Below, in pieces: positions 16,677 through 25,098 of a stretch of 39,617 bases of DNA (the stretch's first letter is position 1; every line of letters begins with the position of its first letter). The notes below the pieces were generated by a model. The model was not told the DNA's origin. It saw nothing but the letters and a program-made list of their open reading frames with translations, and searched no databases. Source of the DNA: a candidate division Zixibacteria bacterium 4484_95 (GTDB lineage: Bacteria > Zixibacteria > MSB-5A5 > UBA10806 > 4484-95); NCBI GenBank assembly GCA_002085375.1, contig NATP01000016.1, positions 1-39,617 on the forward strand. Reading direction: 5' to 3'. The position numbers were made by a program, and so were the translations under genes.

Positions 16677-17084
16677 TATCTTTTCATGATAAGTTAGTTG
16701 AGTAGTTGCACTCCATATTTATATAATAGTACGATCGACAAATCTCGATATTTGTTTTATTACCAACTTGTATTTTATCAAGTAACGGTCGGTAACAAGA
16801 AAAGGCCAGAAATAAGGAAAGTGTCTCAAAAGTCAAAATATTGATTTTATACCGGGATTACAAAAATAGTCTTTGCGAGCAAGGCGGAACAATTCTATAT
16901 GTTACATAGATCGCTTAGTCGCTTTGCTCCTCGCGATAACTGGTTATTGGTAAATTGTGCTTTTGAGAAAGATTCTAATATTATGTCCCTACAAAATTCG
17001 GTATCCTGCCTTTGCCAAATAAAAAAATCATGTGAATATTTACAACAATACTCTTATATATAAGCCCAAACCGAGGAGGAGATT
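16677..17084. other. Intergenic region carrying a REP-like element
   Basis: No gene is seen. The middle is taken up by a palindromic repeat element (separate entry). AGGAGG before 17085 is the ribosome-binding site of the next gene. Confidence 0.5.
16821..16968. repeat. REP/MITE-like palindromic element
   Basis: Outer ends are inverted: GTGTCTCAAAAG at 16821-16832 against CTTTTGAGA at 16960-16968. Inside, TTTGCGAGCAAGGCGGAACAA (starting about 16872) can pair imperfectly with the segment about 16909-16937 (TCGCTT..GCTTTGCTCCTCGCGA). This TTGCGAGGAGC-AAGCGA type hairpin is, from general knowledge, a widely dispersed intergenic repeat in bacterial genomes. Its spurious translation (CHCEERSDEAI) is common in databases. 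It probably has no protein-coding role. Confidence 0.55.
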
Positions 17085-17498
17085 ATGAAATCTCACACCC
17101 ACTATCATTATTTCAATACCAAAAAGAAACGAGAATATATCTTAATCACCGATATGGTGGAAAAGCAGGTAAATCAATCCGGCATAAAGGAAGGACTTTG
17201 TTTAGTCAGCGCCATGCATATCACCGCCGGTGTTTATATCAACGATGCTGAAGCGGGTCTTATAGCTGACATTGAGGAATGGCTTCAGAAACTTGCTCCA
17301 GAGGGCCCGGACTACCGCCACCACAGAACCGGCGAAACAAATGGCGATGCCCACCTGAAAAACCTGTTAATTGGCCATCAGGTGGTTGTGCCTGTTACGG
17401 ATGGCCATCTTGACCTTGGCCCCTGGCAACAGATTTATTACGCCGAATTCGACGGCCGGAGACGGAAGCGGATGGTTATAAAGATAATTGGAGAATAA
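17085..17498 (+). CDS. YjbQ-family (UPF0047) protein
   Basis: 137 residues, the family's usual size. Conserved blocks are visible: [15 protein letters not shown] (45-59), [18 protein letters not shown] (76-93) and [27 protein letters not shown] (100-126). The His/Asp/Glu-rich pocket matches YjbQ structures. Members have been reported to show weak thiamine-phosphate synthase activity and can complement thiE mutants, but the physiological role is unsettled. AGGAGG 6 nt before ATG. The isochorismatase-like gene follows 56 nt later; no functional link is evident. Confidence 0.9.
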   Translation: MKSHTHYHYFNTKKKREYILITDMVEKQVNQSGIKEGLCLVSAMHITAGVYINDAEAGLIADIEEWLQKLAPEGPDYRHHRTGETNGDAHLKNLLIGHQVVVPVTDGHLDLGPWQQIYYAEFDGRRRKRMVIKIIGE

Positions 17499-17554
17499 TA
17501 GCCTAATCAGTTAAAAATAATCCATACGTCAAATACGGTTGAAAGGAAGATATT

Positions 17555-18214
17555 ATGCAAAAACCTTATGTAACGGTTGAAAACATAAGGAGTAAAACAG
17601 AGCAATGGCTTAAAGAAATAAAACCTTATAATCAGCATAAAATGAATCTTGATATACCGAAAGCGGCCCTACTTGTAATAGACATGCAAAAGTTCTTTTT
17701 AGATAGTAATTCTTCCTCATTCACAGAAAGTGGTCCGGCCATCGTTCCTAATTGTCAGAAATTGATCAAAGCATTTCGGTCGTATAAGAGACCGGTAATT
17801 TATACAAAGCACGTTCATAAATCAGTCGAGCTGGACGGAGGCATTCTGGCCTGGTGGTGGCAGGATATGTGTATTGATGGCACCCCGGAATCTGAAATCA
17901 TTGAGCACTTAGCCCCTCTTCCCGGTGAAAAAGTTATTAAAAAGCACCGCTACTCTTCTTTCTATAACACCGATCTTGATATCACTCTTCGCTGTCTGAG
18001 CATCACCGATATTGTTTTTTGCGGTGTTATGTCAAATATATGTGTGGAGTCCACGGTACGGGACGCTTATTTCCGCGATATTCGATGTCTCGTGCCAGCT
18101 GACGCAGTAGGCTCTGTAAACGAACAGTTACAACTTGGCGCTTTACGTGGGATGGCGTTCGGGTTCGCCTACATCACCAAAACCGATGAAATCGTTTCAT
18201 CCTTTGCTATTTAA
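17555..18214 (+). CDS. Isochorismatase-family cysteine hydrolase
   Basis: 219 residues with the family triad: Asp43 in LLVIDMQKFF, Lys130 in KKHRYSSF and Cys163 in GVMSNICVESTVRDA. The cis-peptide motif GVMSNIC is canonical. The family hydrolyses C-N or ether bonds in small metabolites (nicotinamide, N-carbamoyl compounds, isochorismate). No substrate-defining neighbour is present, so the substrate is left open. An about 35-residue N-terminal extension (helical, charged) precedes the core. AAAGGAAG precedes the ATG. It is on the same strand as YjbQ but could be transcribed separately. Confidence 0.88.
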   Translation: MQKPYVTVENIRSKTEQWLKEIKPYNQHKMNLDIPKAALLVIDMQKFFLDSNSSSFTESGPAIVPNCQKLIKAFRSYKRPVIYTKHVHKSVELDGGILAWWWQDMCIDGTPESEIIEHLAPLPGEKVIKKHRYSSFYNTDLDITLRCLSITDIVFCGVMSNICVESTVRDAYFRDIRCLVPADAVGSVNEQLQLGALRGMAFGFAYITKTDEIVSSFAI

Positions 18215-18253
18215 ATTTTACTTGGATTTTACAGCCTTAACAAGGAGGAAATT

Positions 18254-18628
18254 TTGTTCAGGATAGTTTTGATATGTGCTTTGGTGCTCATGGGATTTTC
18301 TTTGGTTTCCGCCCAAACGCAACCCTTTTCATTTGAGCCAGTGGTCAACGAGGTGTCACTTTTTCAAAATTTTTTAGACGATGGCGATAACGCAGGCCAG
18401 ACATTGCAGATAGTCTCAATAAATTATATAAAAATATTAACCGACTTCAGTGTTGAATTCACTGCCGATTTCAACCGCAAAATGACACCAGGACACGACA
18501 CCGACTATTACTTAGAGATCGGTATAGTTAAACCGGTATTAGATAAAATCTCTCTTAACTATCAGCGGGTACACGGAACGTTTATCGATAAGCCCGTTAA
18601 CCAGATCGGCATCAGGTACAGTTTTTAA
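18254..18628 (+). CDS. Small exported protein, probably outer-membrane beta-strand type
   Basis: 124 residues, start TTG 18254, chosen because AAGGAGG lies 5 nt upstream and a clean signal peptide follows (MFRIVLICALVLMGFSLVSAQ, cut near residue 20). The rest alternates polar and hydrophobic residues in strand-like fashion. It ends IGIRYSF, with the terminal Phe typical of outer-membrane beta-barrel proteins. It is too short for a full barrel on its own (about 6-8 strands at most). I do not recognise a named family. Function unknown. Confidence 0.55.
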   Translation: MFRIVLICALVLMGFSLVSAQTQPFSFEPVVNEVSLFQNFLDDGDNAGQTLQIVSINYIKILTDFSVEFTADFNRKMTPGHDTDYYLEIGIVKPVLDKISLNYQRVHGTFIDKPVNQIGIRYSF

Positions 18629-18773
18629 TAGTTGCCTGAAGGGCTCTCGTTTTTTTTAATGGAATTTACTGTATACTACATGTTTCGTTTCGGCCATTCT
18701 AAAAACTTAAAATTCAAGTTTTTCCCCTTTTCTCCGATATTTGATAAAAAAGTATTAAATAGGAGGATGAATT

Positions 18774-19955
18774 ATGTTCAGAAGAGGTTTAGCTTACGTA
18801 ATTATGATTTCAGTTCTGGTGTTTTTAGTAGGCGGATGCGAAGAGACCACTACTGAGCCTGAAATCTGCACAGTTACCTTTAACCTTACCTGCCCAGATG
18901 AAGAGTTGGATGGCCATGAAATAAGCGCCAGTTTGTGGACAGACTGGGGTGATGAAACTCCGTACGTTATTGAAGATACTACTATATCAGGTATTAGTAC
19001 CACAATTATTATAACTGATGTGGCAAGTGGAACATATCATCTGATGGTAGTCATCGATAGCCAGGGTGATGGCTTTAGTGAGGAAGGTCCTGTTGAGCAG
19101 GGCGATGTATTCTGGGGTGCGCTCAATGTGGAAATAAACGAAGACAAAACGATAAGCGTTCCTGAGAATTACTGGCAGTATTATCATTCGATAGTTTTCG
19201 GCATACAGGGTATTCCATCCGGACATAACGGTGAATTGATAGGGACCGGAATTTTTGAGGATGGCGCCAATATATTGGAATTCAACACCGAGCCATTAAT
19301 GGGAGGCTTAGGATTTGTTTACAACAATGCGGCCCTGATAGCCATGGAGCCAACCGATTACTGGGATGATTCATTGTGGTACGAGTGGCAACTTGAAAGC
19401 GGAAACTACGATGTCTGGATACTGGTTGACCATGACGGCACCATTGAGGAATGGGAAGACTCATCTGAAACTTCACCAATTACAATCGATGACCTGTATT
19501 ATTCATTCGATTACGATTTTGATAGCGCTGATTTTGAAGATTACTGGAAACTTGTCACAGGCACCTTTAGCAACATAGTAGGAATTACCGGAACAGTTAG
19601 CTGTTCAACCTGGAACGATACCGGCGGAGATACTTATGTTATGGCTTTTCCTTTGAACCCACTCGAGCAAGACTCTCTTACTGGTGTCGAGCCGCTTGCC
19701 ATGGATATTCTGGAAGAACCGGGAGCGTATTCTCTTCCAATGTTTGCGGGGGATTCGGCGATTGTTGTTGGTTTCTGGGATGCTGATAATTCCGGTACCG
19801 AGGAAGGTCCAACTCAGGGCGATTACATGGGAGGTTACGGGTTCGACCCAGAGATGATGACTTTAGAATGGGTAATCTGTAACGAATTTGGAACAGCTAA
19901 TATAGATTTCGAACTATATACGCCTTTTGATACAACGGGATTTGGCGGCTATTAA
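18774..19955 (+). CDS. Putative lipoprotein, acidic, unknown function
   Basis: 393 residues. Type II signal peptide: FRR, hydrophobic core, lipobox LVGGC with lipidated Cys22, then a Thr/Glu-rich spacer (EETTTEP). The mature part is very acidic and rich in beta-type segments. Residues about 31-130 look like a carboxypeptidase-regulatory/Ig-like module (TVTFNLTCPDEELDGHEISASLW), and a similar unit recurs near 265-393 (GTVSCSTWNDTGGDTYVMAF). In between, DGxxxEWEDSSE and ADNSGTEEGPTQGD resemble calcium-type acidic loops. No enzyme motif is seen. AGGAGG precedes the ATG. A strong terminator follows 32 nt after the stop. Confidence 0.7.
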   Translation: MFRRGLAYVIMISVLVFLVGGCEETTTEPEICTVTFNLTCPDEELDGHEISASLWTDWGDETPYVIEDTTISGISTTIIITDVASGTYHLMVVIDSQGDGFSEEGPVEQGDVFWGALNVEINEDKTISVPENYWQYYHSIVFGIQGIPSGHNGELIGTGIFEDGANILEFNTEPLMGGLGFVYNNAALIAMEPTDYWDDSLWYEWQLESGNYDVWILVDHDGTIEEWEDSSETSPITIDDLYYSFDYDFDSADFEDYWKLVTGTFSNIVGITGTVSCSTWNDTGGDTYVMAFPLNPLEQDSLTGVEPLAMDILEEPGAYSLPMFAGDSAIVVGFWDADNSGTEEGPTQGDYMGGYGFDPEMMTLEWVICNEFGTANIDFELYTPFDTTGFGGY

Positions 19956-19987
19956 ATAAAAACATTTTTAAAGATCGTTTTGGATAC

Positions 19988-20018
19988 GGGCGCTTGTCGA
20001 ATTCAAGCGCCCTTTTTT
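19988..20018 (+). terminator. Rho-independent terminator
   Basis: Perfect 9-bp stem GGGCGCTTG (19988-19996) / CAAGCGCCC (20004-20012), 7-nt loop, then six T (20013-20018). It ends the + strand lipoprotein unit and lies just past the stop of the convergent cinA. Confidence 0.92.
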
Positions 20019-21259
20019 CATTCCATTCCCAGGAGATGCCTTCGCAACATATCCAAGGCCGAACATGATGCTCGCATGCGGTTACGATTACGATCTCTAC
20101 CGTAGTGGTACTCTTTAGCGGATGTTCCCTCGGGGGTGGAGATACCGATATATGTCAGACCAACCGGTTTTGACGGAGACCCTCCAGAGGGGCCGGCAAT
20201 ACCTGTTATAGACATGCCAATAGAAGCGCCACTCAGATTTTTCACACCTTCCGCCATATATTTTGCCGTTTCAATTGAGACTGCTCCATGTCGTTCAATG
20301 ACAATAGCAGGAACACTGAGGATTTTTATCTTGATTTCATCAGTATAGGCAATCACACCACCCCAAAAATAAGCCGAAGAACCCGGGATATCTGTAAGAA
20401 GTTTACCAAGCCAACCACCGGTGCACGATTCAGCCACAGCCAGGGTCATTTTTTTATCTAAAAGAAGCTTACCAGTAACCACAGGTAATTCATCATCATC
20501 ATAACCAAAAATATAATCACCTATCTTTTTAATGAACTGGTTCTGTGTATCTTCAATAGCTTCTTTAGCTTTTTCTTTATCATCAGATTTAACGGTCAAG
20601 CGAACATCGACACCCTCGAGACCCGGTAAAAAAGCAATCCTGACTGCAGATTTTTCATCGATGGTGCTTTTAACTTTCTCATATATCGCAGACTCGGTTA
20701 TACCGATGGTGCGAATTCTACGGTGAACAATAACCCGACGAGAGCCCCTTCGTTCAAGTATGGGGATGACGTGCTCAGTCATCATTATTTTCATTTCATT
20801 TGGTACACCCGGTATTGCTACAAATATTTTCCCTGCATCTTCAATAATTATCCCCAGAGCGGAACCTATTTTGTTATCGATAAATTTTGCCCCTTGAGGC
20901 AATAAAGCCTGGTTTTGGTTTATATAGGGCATTGTCATTCCCTGAGAAGCGTATTTCTTTTCCAGTTTTTTAAGAATATCCTCATGGAAGACAAGCTGTC
21001 TTTTGAAAAATTTGCATATCACTTTCTTGGTAATGTCATCATGTGTCGGTCCAAGTCCGCCGGTGGTCAGAACGATATCAACGCGATTAAACGCCTGACC
21101 GATGGCATTAAGAAGCTTGTCAGGTTGGTCACCGACTGTAGTATGAAAATCAAGCTCAATTCCAGCCTCTGACAGTTTCTCACCGATAAAAGCGGCATTG
21201 GTATCGATTGTTTGACCATACAACAGCTCATCACCAACAGTTATCAATTCAGCACTCAT
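20018..21259 (-). CDS. cinA: CinA-family protein (molybdopterin-binding-like domain plus nicotinamide-nucleotide amidohydrolase domain)
   Basis: 413 residues from ATG 21259. The frame is open from 21280, but ATG 21259 overlaps the pgpA stop as TAATG and gives the family-typical start MSAELITVGDELLYG. The N-terminal COG1058 domain (about 1-170) carries TTGGLGPTHDDIT and AIPGVPNEM. The C-terminal PncC/CinA domain (about 255-413) carries ESCTGGWLGKLLTDIPGSSAYFWGGVIAYT and SITGIAGPSGG. The C-terminal domain in characterised members deamidates NMN; the N-terminal domain has been linked to ADP-ribose hydrolysis. It is the last gene of the pgsA-pgpA-cinA unit, a common order. Confidence 0.93.
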   Translation of the reverse strand: MSAELITVGDELLYGQTIDTNAAFIGEKLSEAGIELDFHTTVGDQPDKLLNAIGQAFNRVDIVLTTGGLGPTHDDITKKVICKFFKRQLVFHEDILKKLEKKYASQGMTMPYINQNQALLPQGAKFIDNKIGSALGIIIEDAGKIFVAIPGVPNEMKIMMTEHVIPILERRGSRRVIVHRRIRTIGITESAIYEKVKSTIDEKSAVRIAFLPGLEGVDVRLTVKSDDKEKAKEAIEDTQNQFIKKIGDYIFGYDDDELPVVTGKLLLDKKMTLAVAESCTGGWLGKLLTDIPGSSAYFWGGVIAYTDEIKIKILSVPAIVIERHGAVSIETAKYMAEGVKNLSGASIGMSITGIAGPSGGSPSKPVGLTYIGISTPEGTSAKEYHYGRDRNRNRMRASCSALDMLRRHLLGME

Positions 21260-21753
21260 TAAATCCACTGAATTCCCCATCTTCTAAGTAAAGTTATTAC
21301 AAGTTGTAAGGTTATTGCGGCATACACGCCAGCCGCCATATCGTCAGCCACAACACCAACTCCTCCGTGAAGTTTTTCCCAGCTTTTTGCTGGCCATATT
21401 TTTATTATATCAAATAACCTGAAAATTAAAAACCCCAGAACATATGAGATAATGTTATGTGGTACCATAAACAAAGTCACCGCCTGACCGATTATCTCGT
21501 CAATCGTAATCTGCCGGCCATCGGGACCATAGTATCTTATCCCCAGACCGGCAAAATATACTGCTACCGGGTAGAAAAGGAAAATAATCAAAAACTGAAA
21601 ATACCATTGCGATGGCCAGACAAACCACAATATTATGCAGGCTACCAGCGAACCCCAGCTTCCCGGAGCTATTGGTAAATAACCGGCAAAGATACCGGTG
21701 ATGAAAAACTTCTGAGTCAATTCCAGAGATTTCGGTAGCGATCTATTGGTCAT
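21259..21753 (-). CDS. pgpA: Phosphatidylglycerophosphatase A
   Basis: Dephosphorylates phosphatidylglycerol phosphate to phosphatidylglycerol in the inner membrane. At 164 aa it has the normal size. Family motifs: LPIAPGSWGS (about 25-34), ITIDEIIGQ (82-90), FRLFDIIKIWPAKSWEKLHGG (about 110-130) and GVVADDMAAG (133-142), with several hydrophobic helices. The start overlaps the pgsA stop by 4 nt (ATGA), and the stop overlaps cinA by 1 nt, so the three are translationally coupled. It directly follows the enzyme that makes its substrate. Confidence 0.93.
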   Translation of the reverse strand: MTNRSLPKSLELTQKFFITGIFAGYLPIAPGSWGSLVACIILWFVWPSQWYFQFLIIFLFYPVAVYFAGLGIRYYGPDGRQITIDEIIGQAVTLFMVPHNIISYVLGFLIFRLFDIIKIWPAKSWEKLHGGVGVVADDMAAGVYAAITLQLVITLLRRWGIQWI

Positions 21754-22337
21754 TTTAATACTCCCTTTAATAATCCACCGGACTTCAGCAGATAATCAAC
21801 TCCAGTTGCCACAGTCAATACCAATGTTATAAATATCATAATATCAAAAAACGTATTTGTCATCGACGAATTAAACATCGACCAGTTATAACCAACCGGA
21901 ACAAGCAGGGTTTTCATATTGATGTAAACAAGAATACACGATATGACTATCATTTGTGTTGCGGTTTTCCACTGAGCGGCAAAAGAGGGTGTTATGACCA
22001 TGCCCTTGTAAGCCGCCACCGACCGCAAACCTGTAATAATAAACTCTCTGATAATAATAACGGTTACCATCCAACCCCTGGCATAACCGAGGTTGACAAA
22101 TGAGATAAACGCCGTTGATACAAGTATCTTATCCGCCAACGGGTCCATAAACTTACCAAAACCAGTCATACTTCCCATACGCCTGGCAAAGTAGCCGTCG
22201 AAAATGTCAGTGAGAGCAGCTATTATAAAAACCAGCGTTGCCGCTAGACGACTGTATGGGTTCTCTATCAAAAACAGCACCATATATACCGGCGAGAGAA
22301 CTATTCTAGAAATCGTTAAAAGGTTTGGCAGATTCAT
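21750..22337 (-). CDS. pgsA: CDP-diacylglycerol-glycerol-3-phosphate 3-phosphatidyltransferase
   Basis: Makes phosphatidylglycerol phosphate from CDP-diacylglycerol and glycerol-3-phosphate. It starts MNLPNLLTISRI, the classic PgsA N-terminus. It contains the CDP-alcohol phosphotransferase signature D-x2-DG-x2-AR-x8-G-x3-D-x3-D within TDIFDGYFARRMG and GKFMDPLADK (about 63-90), and RE in IIIREF (conserved in PgsA). 195 aa, four to six membrane helices. AAAGAGA precedes the ATG. First gene of the pgsA-pgpA-cinA operon. Confidence 0.94.
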   Translation of the reverse strand: MNLPNLLTISRIVLSPVYMVLFLIENPYSRLAATLVFIIAALTDIFDGYFARRMGSMTGFGKFMDPLADKILVSTAFISFVNLGYARGWMVTVIIIREFIITGLRSVAAYKGMVITPSFAAQWKTATQMIVISCILVYINMKTLLVPVGYNWSMFNSSMTNTFFDIMIFITLVLTVATGVDYLLKSGGLLKGVLK

Positions 22338-22358
22338 CGGCTAATCTCTTTAATGCAA

Positions 22359-22364
22359 ATTATA
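22359..22364 (-). promoter_or_regulatory. Candidate -10 element for pgsA
   Basis: A perfect TATAAT on the minus strand, about 22 nt before the pgsA ATG. No good -35 sits 16-18 bp upstream; the nearest TTGACA (minus strand, near 22390-22395) is too far away. Tentative. Confidence 0.25.
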
Positions 22365-22460
22365 CTAATTTAAGTTTCACCATATCGTGTGTCAAACGTT
22401 TCGTTGCAGACGGCATTGTCTTACTTATAATTTGCGAATATGTTGCATGGCATGGTCCTA

Positions 22461-23396
22461 TCAACCATTTTTCAAAGGCTCCACATGAACGATTACATCT
22501 ATAACATTCTTATGGTGATTTTTTATCATATGTTTAACACCGCCAGCTATATTATGACCCTGCTTGACCGAGATATCGGGTTCGACCTCGATATGCACCT
22601 CCATATAAATGGCATTGCCGACATATCTCATCTTCAAATTGTGTGGGTTTTTAACGCCGGGGTAACTACGTATCAACTCCAAAGTCTCCTCTATATAATT
22701 ACTGGGGGGAGCAGTATCAATAATCCTTTTAAATCCTCCACTGGTTATTCCCCAGGCAATCTTTAAAATCATTACCGAAACAACCAGACTGACAACGGCG
22801 TCCATAAACACAAGTGCTGATGAGATACGCGTAAAGACCAGTCCCACAAGGACAGCTATTGATGAATAGGCGTCAGTCCGGTGGTGCCAGGCGTTAGCGA
22901 TTATCACCCCGCTTTTAAGTCTTTGCCCCACTTTCTTAGTCCAACGATAAAGAAGCTCTTTAGAGATTATAGAAACGATAGCAGCGATAAGAGTTATCGA
23001 TGTTGGTCGAACGATCTTTTTAAACCAAAGAGCTGAACCGGAATCGTAAGCAAGTTTGACAGCCACAATAATCAAAAATAAACCTAAAACTATCTCGGAA
23101 ACGGTCTCAATCTTTTTATGCCCGTAATGGTGATCATGGTCTGCCGGTAAATTGCCAAAATGAATCCCAAGTAGAACAACAATATCTGTTATAAGATCCG
23201 AGACGGAATGCACGGCATCAGCTACCAAGGCCCTACTATTACCTGTTGTACCAATCATAAATTTAAATACAGCCAGGATTAAATTAACCACTGCTCCGAT
23301 AACGGTAACTTTTAATCCGCCATATAGATTCGAGATACTTTCAGGAGATGACCTGGGATTTGACCTCTCTGGGATGCTATTGGGTTTTTGTTTCAA
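22461..23396 (-). CDS. Cation diffusion facilitator (CDF) metal efflux transporter
   Basis: 311 residues. Inner-membrane divalent metal/proton antiporter. Six transmembrane helices lie at about 28-230, and a C-terminal ferredoxin-like cytoplasmic domain at about 235-308. The transport site is readable: His63/Asp67 in DAVHSVSD and His171/Asp175 in HHRTD, that is HxxxD plus HxxxD, which in this family usually goes with zinc. The HDHHYGHKK loop (87-95) and the C-terminal His residues (HIEVEP, HNIAGGVKHMIKNHHK) fit the second and third metal sites. Start TTG 23396, supported by AAAGGAGA 5 nt upstream. The gene follows the SLC13 gene by 68 nt on the same strand. Zinc preference is inference. Confidence 0.92.
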   Translation of the reverse strand: MKQKPNSIPERSNPRSSPESISNLYGGLKVTVIGAVVNLILAVFKFMIGTTGNSRALVADAVHSVSDLITDIVVLLGIHFGNLPADHDHHYGHKKIETVSEIVLGLFLIIVAVKLAYDSGSALWFKKIVRPTSITLIAAIVSIISKELLYRWTKKVGQRLKSGVIIANAWHHRTDAYSSIAVLVGLVFTRISSALVFMDAVVSLVVSVMILKIAWGITSGGFKRIIDTAPPSNYIEETLELIRSYPGVKNPHNLKMRYVGNAIYMEVHIEVEPDISVKQGHNIAGGVKHMIKNHHKNVIDVIVHVEPLKNG

Positions 23397-23464
23397 AGTT
23401 CTCCTTTGAATATTATAGGGCTCTCAAGACATCTAAATATAATCTGTTTAAAGAGAGACCATTT

Positions 23465-25021
23465 TTATTTTGCCCAAACAGGTAATGTAATATCATATCC
23501 CCACGATGGTAAAACAAAGTAATAAACGAAACAAGCGATTATAATAGCAATAATCAGGTTCAGAATCAAACCAACCCTGGCCATCTGTGACATTTCTATT
23601 TTTCCCGATGAGAAAACGATTGCGTTTGGGGGAGTTGCTACTGGTAACATAAACGCCATTGAAGCTGAAATAGTGGCTGGCACCATCAACAAAAGAGGGT
23701 TCATGTTAACCGCTATAGCGATACTGCTCATAACGGGCAGAAGGGCAGCGGTTGTAGCAGTATTTGAAGTAAGTTCTGTTAGAAATGTCATCATAATGCA
23801 TATTATAAAGACAGTTACAAATGGTTGAAACATCAAAAATGGTTTTAAGGCTATTCCAATTTGTTTATCCAGGCCTGATATGGAGAAACCACCAGCAATG
23901 GCAAAACCACCTCCAAATAAAAGAAGGATACCCCAGGGAAGCTTCAGAGCGGTATCCCAGTTCATCAGAAACTTATGAGGATATTTCTTTCCAGCCGGAA
24001 TTATAAAGAGTAATAAGGCCATGAAAATAGCAACAGTGGCATCATGGAAATATTCAGGATTAGGGAATAATTTTGACCATCCTGGGATAGTAAAAAAACC
24101 AGTAACAATATCCATTCTGAAAATCCATAGGAGACCGGTAATGATGAAAATGATAAGCACCCTGGTCTCAGCCGAATCCATCCGTCCGAGTTTTTTCAAT
24201 TCAGCCTTTATAATTTTTCTACCTATAGCTGTCGTTTTTCCTTTTGATGATTTTCGATAAAGTGGAGATACAATACCGGTCAGTATTATCCAAACAAGCG
24301 GAATAAGTATTAATACCAATGGAATAAAAACCTTAACCCAGTTAAAGAAACTTATCTTAGGAGCTAAAGGGAAGATTTTTTCATACTCTCCCAAAAATAT
24401 GATATTGGGTGGAGTCCCAATCGGTGTAGCGATGCCTCCAACCGAGGCACTGTAAGCGATACCAAGCATCAAGGCTAATGCGAACCTGTCATCCTTCCCG
24501 GTTAACCTACTGCTTTCAGATATCACCGCCAGGCCAATGGGCAACATCATCATGGTGGTAGCGGTATTGGAAATCCACATTGATAGGAAAGCGGTAGCGC
24601 ACATAAAACCAAGCACCAGCCTGGAGGGAGATGTCCCCAAAAATGCGGTTATGACAAGGGCTATCCGCCTATGTAATCCCCATTTCTGTATAGCCAAGGC
24701 TATGATAAAACCGCCCATAAAAAGATAGATATTGTTGTTGGCATAATATTTCACTGTGGTCGCAGAGCTGGCAACCCCCAATAGAGGAAACAATGCTATC
24801 GGCAATAGCGAGGTGACCGCTATCGGCAGACATAAAGATACCCAGAAACATGCCATCAGAAGCACTATGCCGGCAGTTGCCGAGGTAGATGGTGACAAGC
24901 CTAAATTGAGTAAATCAAATGTGAAAACTACAAATAAGATAATGCCTAAAATAAAACCAATTGCTTTTCCCTTGCCGAAACCTTTTTTGGATTCAGTGCT
25001 ATCCGTATTAAAAGATAACAT
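23465..25021 (-). CDS. SLC13/DASS-family anion:Na+ symporter (di- or tricarboxylate transporter)
   Basis: 518 residues, about 11-13 hydrophobic helices. The two-fold pseudo-repeat of the family is clear from the paired SNT motifs: ISNTATTMMMLPIG in the first half and TSNTATTAALLP in the second. TPIGTPPN and VATPPNA are the matching substrate/sodium loops. The family takes up C4-dicarboxylates, citrate or sulfate with sodium (or by exchange). The substrate cannot be fixed from sequence. A cytoplasmic loop at about 255-290 is Lys-rich. It is divergent from the RIS-winged-helix regulator gene, 77 nt away, with a perfect dyad between them, so control by that regulator is likely. No strong ribosome-binding site is seen. 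Confidence 0.9.
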   Translation of the reverse strand: MLSFNTDSTESKKGFGKGKAIGFILGIILFVVFTFDLLNLGLSPSTSATAGIVLLMACFWVSLCLPIAVTSLLPIALFPLLGVASSATTVKYYANNNIYLFMGGFIIALAIQKWGLHRRIALVITAFLGTSPSRLVLGFMCATAFLSMWISNTATTMMMLPIGLAVISESSRLTGKDDRFALALMLGIAYSASVGGIATPIGTPPNIIFLGEYEKIFPLAPKISFFNWVKVFIPLVLILIPLVWIILTGIVSPLYRKSSKGKTTAIGRKIIKAELKKLGRMDSAETRVLIIFIITGLLWIFRMDIVTGFFTIPGWSKLFPNPEYFHDATVAIFMALLLFIIPAGKKYPHKFLMNWDTALKLPWGILLLFGGGFAIAGGFSISGLDKQIGIALKPFLMFQPFVTVFIICIMMTFLTELTSNTATTAALLPVMSSIAIAVNMNPLLLMVPATISASMAFMLPVATPPNAIVFSSGKIEMSQMARVGLILNLIIAIIIACFVYYFVLPSWGYDITLPVWAK

Positions 25022-25047
25022 ACTTTATTTTTTACAACAGTTATCGA

Positions 25048-25076
25048 TTTATGTAAATAGATTTGATTTACATAAA
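25048..25076. promoter_or_regulatory. Perfect inverted repeat (probable operator) between divergent genes
   Basis: TTTATGTAAAT (25048-25058), 7-nt spacer, ATTTACATAAA (25066-25076): an 11-bp perfect dyad, with half-site centres 18 bp apart. It overlaps the candidate -35 of the + strand regulator gene, and its left arm supplies a TTTACA that could serve as -35 for the minus-strand SLC13 gene. Its position and symmetry fit an operator for the adjacent winged-helix protein. Confidence 0.7.
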
Positions 25077-25092
25077 AAATAATTCGTATATT
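25063..25092 (+). promoter_or_regulatory. Candidate promoter giving a leaderless transcript
   Basis: TTGATT (25063-25068), 18-bp spacer, TATATT (25087-25092). Transcription would begin about 6-8 nt after the -10, that is at or next to the ATG at 25099. This agrees with the absence of any Shine-Dalgarno sequence before that gene. Confidence 0.4.
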
Positions 25093-25098
25093 TAAACC

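Noticed and set aside
18632-18856. 74-residue forward frame between the outer-membrane-type protein and the lipoprotein
   Set aside because: Overlaps the well-supported lipoprotein start in another frame, has no ribosome-binding site and no recognisable composition.
20018-21280. CinA starting at ATG 21280
   Set aside because: Would overlap pgpA by 22 nt and add MGNSVDL before the family-typical start; ATG 21259 in a TAATG overlap is preferred.
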